Positions 60,181 through 64,000 of a stretch of DNA of 64,000 nucleotides are shown piece after piece. Every line of letters begins with the position of its first letter. The stretch's first letter is position 1. The notes under the pieces were generated by a model. That model did not search any database. It was not told the origin of the DNA and worked only from the letters and a program-made list of their open reading frames with translations. The DNA comes from Balaenoptera acutorostrata (lineage: Eukaryota; Chordata; Mammalia; Artiodactyla; Balaenopteridae). The translations under genes were made by a program, and so were the position numbers. The stretch is taken from NCBI RefSeq assembly GCF_949987535.1, contig NC_080064.1, positions 46,767,937-46,831,936 of the forward strand, given 5' to 3'.

Positions 60181-60218
60181 ATACAGTGTGTGTGTGTGGA
60201 AAAAAAAAAAAAAAAAAA

Positions 60219-60233
60219 AAAAAAACAGAAAGA
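60219..60233 (+). repeat. Right target-site duplication of the full-length L1
   Basis: AAAAAAACAGAAAGA, matching 52979-52993. Its A residues merge with the poly(A) tail. It abuts the next SINE directly. Confidence 0.9.
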
Positions 60234-60534
60234 GGGCTTCCCTGGTGGCACAGTGGTTGAGAATCTGCCTGCCAATGAAGGGCACATGGGTTCGAGCCCT
60301 GGTCTGGGAAGATCCCACATGCCACGGAGCAGCTAGGCCCATGAGCCACAACTACTGAGCCTGCGCGTCTGGAGCCTGTGCTCCGCAACAAAGAGAGGCC
60401 GCAACAGTGAGAGGCCCACGCACCGTGATGAAGAGTGGCCCCTGCTCGCCTCAACTAGAGAAAGCCCTCGCACAGAAACGAAGACCCAACACAGCCAAAA
60501 ATAAATAAAATAAATAAATAAATTTTAAAAAAAA
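60234..60534 (+). mobile_element. CHR-2-type SINE, young subtype
   Basis: Complete SINE starting GGGCTTCCCTGGTGGCACAG, B box GGTTCGAGCCC, body, and ATAAATAAAATAAATAAATA tail. The A/G-rich flanks (AAAAACAGAAAG on the original left side, AAAAAAGAAAG at 60535-60545) look like its own degraded duplication. The L1 then landed at the SINE's left edge, or the SINE landed in the L1 duplication. Confidence 0.88.
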
Positions 60535-60814
60535 GAAAAAAGAAAGCAAATTGAACAAGTTTAAAAAAAGGAGATAGATTTTTTTAAACTATCTAGTTTT
60601 AAGTTGTAAAACTAGCTTCTTGAAAACACTGAAACAAAAAGTGATGACTATCTTGAGAGGGATTTGTTTATTATAGTGTTTCCTCACCTGGAATGTTAGG
60701 ACTCCTAGGGATAGTGATACAGGAGCTCCAAATTTGTGCTGTATTTCACAGAACATGATGGAAATTATGTATTTTAAAAGCATGTTTAATCACGTTGGCA
60801 ATAGTTAAGGATAG

Positions 60815-61015
60815 TTAAGTTTGGCTCTGTTATCAGCTCACCTGAATTTGAACCCCAGCCTTGTTACCTACTTGCTAAGTGATGCTGGGCAAACTAATCT
60901 CTTCTGTTTCCTTGTCTGTAAAACTGGGTTAATAATAATGCCTACCTCAATGGGTTACTGCCCCAGCACATGGTAAGTTATCTGTAAACATTAGCTGTTA
61001 TTAAACTATAAAGCT
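60815..61015 (+). repeat. MIR SINE fragment
   Basis: CACCTGAATTTGAACCCCAGCC, TGCTGGGCAAACTAATCTC, TTCCTTGTCTGTAAAACTGGG and GCCTACCTCAATGGG give most of MIR in plus orientation. Confidence 0.8.
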
Positions 61016-61225
61016 TTTTGCTCTAATCTGGAGTTATATCAATTCAGCACTAATGTTATTATCTCAAGCAAATCAGAAATCTCCATTGACCATTATACAG
61101 CATTTGATTGCCAAAATATGGGAAAATGGGTGAAATGTGAGTAAATGCGGTTTGGTCAATAAAATCTTTCAAAATATGGGTGAGAGGGGAGAGGGAGAGA
61201 AGAAGTGTCAGGGATCCTTGGTGAT

Positions 61226-61270
61226 AAAATCTGAGGATAAAAAAAAAAAAAAACAAAAAAATCTGAGGAT
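61226..61270 (+). repeat. A-run flanked by a 13-bp direct repeat
   Basis: AAAATCTGAGGAT at 61226-61238 and 61258-61270 flank an A-rich run (A15 C A7, partly overlapping the right copy). The arrangement looks like a target-site duplication around an insertion reduced to its tail. Confidence 0.8.
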
Positions 61271-61274
61271 GACT

Positions 61275-62685
61275 CTACAAGATGGATGCATTTGATAAGG
61301 ATGAGGGGAAAGGGAGGCCTGAGCAGAGCACAGAGGTGGAAAGCCACAGCCTCCTCAGGCTCTCCCAGAGTCAGAGGGAGATGGTCAAGTTTTGTTGAGG
61401 CCTGACACGTCCTGAAGACAGATTGTTGTTCTCCTCTGCTCTCTGTGCCAAGGTCGGATTGCGACACCTGAACCCAAATCAGGACTTGCAGAGGTGAAGA
61501 TGAAGGGGGTTGTGCAACCTGGGTACCAGCTGGGGCTCCCCATCCCTGGGAAGTCTGTGTAACCTTGACCTGAAGCCAAATTCCATGGCCTGTGACATCA
61601 CAAGACTTCGGCATGGTTTCCCCCTGGTTCTGATCGCTTCCTCCACTTGCTGCTTTATGCTGCTCTAAGTCAAAGCAGATGCAAAGCCCAGCCCTCCGAC
61701 CAAGTTGCACAAACAATGCACAGACACTGATTCTTTCATGAACTTAGTACAATGCTACTGACTATGGACAAGGGCAAGTATTCCAGGTCCGGGGCACATC
61801 CCAGACACAGCCTCTGCCTCCTCCCACTTTCCGTTCATTCCTCCATTTTTCTGGTCTCTTTCCCTCTCCTCCTTCTGTCCTGCACATAAATTCCTCCCCT
61901 GTATCACATGGGAGAGACAAACCAACCCCAGCCCAAGCACTTACCACTGTATTTTGCCAACAAAGATAGTTTACCCATCTTAAGAGGAATTCTGGTCAAA
62001 ATGTGTTCTCATTTACATTACGGTTATGAGTATTAGGTCAATAGAGCATTTGTGACTATCATTTTACGCAAAAGGAGTGCTTATTAATAATATAGAATTA
62101 TAAAAATAGGAAAATACTTATAAATAGTGGTCTATCAGTGGAGTTTTGACATATCAGGACCGCAATGGTGGTAAAGAGTTGGGACTAACAGTAAGGGTGA
62201 GGGGAGCTCTTGGGCTGCACCTCACAGGCCTGCAAGCCCTGGACCTGCCCAGCCTCAAGCTGAAGAAAGAGCCGGAGTCAGCGACAGAGACACCAGTTAT
62301 TTAATAGATGGAGGATCTTACACCTCTGAAGCAAAAGAGTCCTGGCGCGACTCCCCACCAGATGGCAGGCAGGACAGGGCAGCAAGGGGAGAGGGAGGTT
62401 ACCAGTTATAGGGGGAATTGACATCTCATTGGTTAGCAGGGAATCCAGCAGAGGGGCATGCACATCCCTCACTACCCCTTTGATGAGCTATCATAGATCT
62501 AAAGATTAGAATAATCACCAGCTGGGGCTGGGGGCAAGTATGTAGGCATTCACTGATTAGGCTCTATGATGAAGAGAGAAGGTCAGTCATGTGAGTGGGG
62601 TGTAGGTGAGGCAGGAAGGGTACTTCCTACATGGGGAGGTATAGAGAGCAAGAGAACAGCCATCTTGGGTGGCCTGATCATACAG
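61275..62685. other. Intergenic stretch, unassigned, with an LTR-like patch
   Basis: 61275-62110 contains no recognised gene or repeat. The 186-codon ORF at 61156-61716 has no known domain. 62160-62560 (CTCACAGGCCTGCAAGCCC, GTTATTTAATAGATGGAGG, CATCTCATTGGTTAGCAGG) has the look of a retroviral LTR fragment, but neither end is defined. Confidence 0.35.
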
Positions 62686-62689
62686 GAGC

Positions 62690-62945
62690 CATGGAGCCAT
62701 TGAAGAATCCTAGTAGGAGATTTATGCCATTAGACTTATGTCTTTCAGGAAGGTCACTCTAGTCACCCTAGGTGAAATGACAGGAAGGAGGCGAAAGTGG
62801 ATTCAAGGAAACCACAGGCAGAAGACAAGAAGCTCTAGGATAAGGCATGGTTGGTGGTAGTGGAATGGAGGGATGGACTCAGGAGGTTGAGCTTACAGAA
62901 GTAAGTGGCCAATGGATGTGGGACGTGGGGGTGAGGATCAAGAAT
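62690..62945 (-). repeat. L2 LINE fragment, minus strand
   Basis: CAGGAAGGTCACTCTAGTC, GGTGGTAGTGGAATGG and GGCAGAAGACAAGAAGC fit the reversed L2 region seen elsewhere in the window. Confidence 0.55.
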
Positions 62946-62988
62946 TAGGGTAACCAACTTGTCCTGGTTTGCCTGGAACTTTACTGGG

Positions 62989-63019
<31 letters not shown>

Positions 63020-63656
63020 GGAGCATAGTTGATTTACAATGTTGTGCTAGTTTCAGGTGTACAGTAAAGTGAATCAGTTGTATATATACATATATCCACT
63101 CTTTTTTAGATTCTTTTCCCACACAGGTCATTACAGAGTATTGAGTAGAGTTCCCTGTGCTACACAGTAGATCCTTATTATCTATTATATAATATATATA
63201 GTAGTGTGTATATGTCAATCCCAATCTCCCAATTCACCCCCGCCTTTCCCCACCCCTGGTAACTATAAGTTTGTTTTCTACATCTGTTACTCTATTTCTG
63301 TTTTGTAAATAAGTTCATTTGTACCATTTTTTTTAGATTCCATATAAAAGTGATATCATATAATATTTGTCTTTCTCTGTCTGACTTACTTCACTCAGTA
63401 TGACAATCTCTAGGTCCATCCATGTTGCTGCAAATGACATCATTTCGCTCTTTCTTATGGCTGAGTAATATTCCATTGTATATATGTACCACATGCTTTT
63501 AATCCATTCTTCTGTCAATGGACATTTAGGTTGCTTCCATGTGTTAGCTATTGTAAATAGTGCTGCAATGAACGTTGGGGTGCATGTATCTTTTCGAATT
63601 ATGGTTTTCTCTGGATATATGCCCAGGAGTGGGATTGATGGATCATATGGCAGTGG
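62989..63656 (-). mobile_element. 5'-truncated L1, minus strand
   Basis: A long T run at 62989-63015, then a reversed L1 3' end (GGAGCATAGTTGATTTACAATG, CTGTGCTACACAGTAGATCC, GGACATTTAGGTTGCTTCC, GCCCAGGAGTGGGATTG). The right edge is disturbed by a SINE at 63671. No convincing duplication. More diverged than the copy at 22218. Confidence 0.85.
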
Positions 63657-63670
63657 AAGTTTACCAGTTT

Positions 63671-63905
63671 GTTTTTGTTTTTTAAAAAAATATTTATTTA
63701 TTTTTTGGCTGCATCAGGTCTTAGTTGAGGCACACGATCTTTGTTGCTGTGTACAGGATCTTCGCTGCGGCATGTGGGATCCTTAGTTGTGGCATGTGAA
63801 CTCTTAGTTGTGGCATGTAGGATCTAGTTCCCTGACCAGGGATTGAACCCAGGCCCCCTGCGTTGGGAGCATGGAGTCAGCCACTGGACCACCAGGGAAG
63901 TCCCA
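63671..63905 (-). mobile_element. Cetartiodactyl tRNA-derived SINE, variant body
   Basis: Reversed SINE: A/T tail, TTTTGGCTGCATCAGGTC, repeated TTAGTTGTGGCATG modules, then GTTCCCTGACCAGGGATTG and head ending CCACCAGGGAAGTCCC. Perfect duplication AAGTTTACCAGTTT at 63657-63670 and 63906-63919. Confidence 0.9.
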
Positions 63906-63935
63906 AAGTTTACCAGTTTTAAAACTGAAAGTCCT

Positions 63936-64000
63936 GGGGCTTCCCTGGTGGCGCAGTGGTTGAGAATCTGCCTGCCAATGCAGGGAACACGGGTTCGAGC
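63936..64000 (+). mobile_element. CHR-2-type SINE, young subtype, cut by the window end
   Basis: GGGGCTTCCCTGGTGGCGCAG at 63936, running to the B box GGTTCGAGC at the last base. Only the tRNA-like head is visible. Confidence 0.9.

Larger units (their letters stand above)
58957..60199 (+). other. 3'-transduced non-L1 sequence
   Basis: About 1.24 kb between the internal A-rich tail and the terminal poly(A). It contains the 82-bp minisatellite (58980-59530) and then unique AT-rich DNA. It ends with AATAAA (60175-60180) 19 nt before the A run, a standard polyadenylation spacing. No ORF or known gene was recognised. The first bases (TAATACTAAACTTTC) should mark the 3' flank of the parent L1. Confidence 0.85.
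52994..60218 (+). mobile_element. Full-length intact L1 with 1.24-kb 3' transduction
   Basis: In order: 5' UTR starting GGGGGAGATTAACCAAGATG (52994-53965), ORF1 (53966-54871), a 58-nt spacer, ORF2 (54930-58748), 3' UTR and a degraded internal A-rich tail (58749-58956), non-L1 DNA (58957-60199), and a terminal A26 run (60200-60225). The 15-18-bp perfect duplication at 52979 and 60219 encloses the whole 7.2 kb. Both ORFs are uninterrupted, the duplication is perfect and the tail is pure, which together point to a young, possibly competent copy. Confidence 0.93.

Noticed and set aside
61156..61716. 186-codon minus ORF
   Set aside because: It shows no recognisable domain, begins with a low-complexity or chance sequence, runs through the A-run/T-run at 61239-61260 and has no promoter or splice context.
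62160..62560. New endogenous retroviral LTR
   Set aside because: There are LTR-like phrases, but no TG...CA ends, polyadenylation signal or flanking duplication could be fixed, so it is mentioned only as an unassigned patch.
1..64000. CRISPR array, operon-type defence system or plasmid/phage module
   Set aside because: The sequence is mammalian. The only regularly spaced repeats are a minisatellite (82 bp, no variable spacers), microsatellites and local tandem duplications.

Overview
The window is mammalian nuclear DNA, almost certainly from a cetacean and probably a toothed whale. The diagnostic signal is the many copies of a tRNA-derived SINE that starts GGGCTTCCCTGGTGGCGCAG (CHR-2 type: cetacean/hippo/ruminant lineage). 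It is present as an older subtype and as a younger, near-uniform subtype. Young LINE-1 (L1) copies of a matching family accompany it, over a background of old placental repeats (L2, MIR, MER5A, MaLR LTR, L1M). Base composition, lack of long host ORFs and a single CpG island are typical of a gene 5' end plus intergenic DNA.

Layout. (1) 1-19015: intron 1 of USP24, which is transcribed on the minus strand; no second USP24 exon was recognised. (2) About 18990-20060: the CpG island, with USP24 exon 1 (coding 19016-19339, first 108 residues, UBA domain), its 5' UTR, a YY1-type site, GC boxes and a short upstream ORF. (3) About 20060-52970: intergenic DNA upstream of USP24, dominated by layered repeats. 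These include a degenerate L1 inserted in an L2 and itself carrying an RPS15A processed pseudogene. (4) 52994-60218: a full-length L1 with intact ORF1 and ORF2, followed by about 1.24 kb of non-L1 DNA with an 82-bp minisatellite, a second poly(A) tail and a matching target-site duplication. This is the signature of 3' transduction. (5) 60234-64000: more SINEs, an L1 3' end, MIR and L2 pieces.

How the parts relate. USP24 is the only host protein-coding gene seen. The rest is a record of successive insertions whose relative order can be read from nesting and target-site duplications. The young L1 supplies endonuclease and reverse transcriptase of the type that mobilises the SINEs and processed pseudogenes here. 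The most unusual object is the L1 with its transduced minisatellite-bearing tail. No prokaryotic-type system, CRISPR array, rRNA or functional tRNA gene was seen.

Limits: repeat family names come from recognising consensus patterns by eye, so edges are good to tens of bases unless a target-site duplication is quoted. Old fragments (L2, MIR) carry lower confidence.
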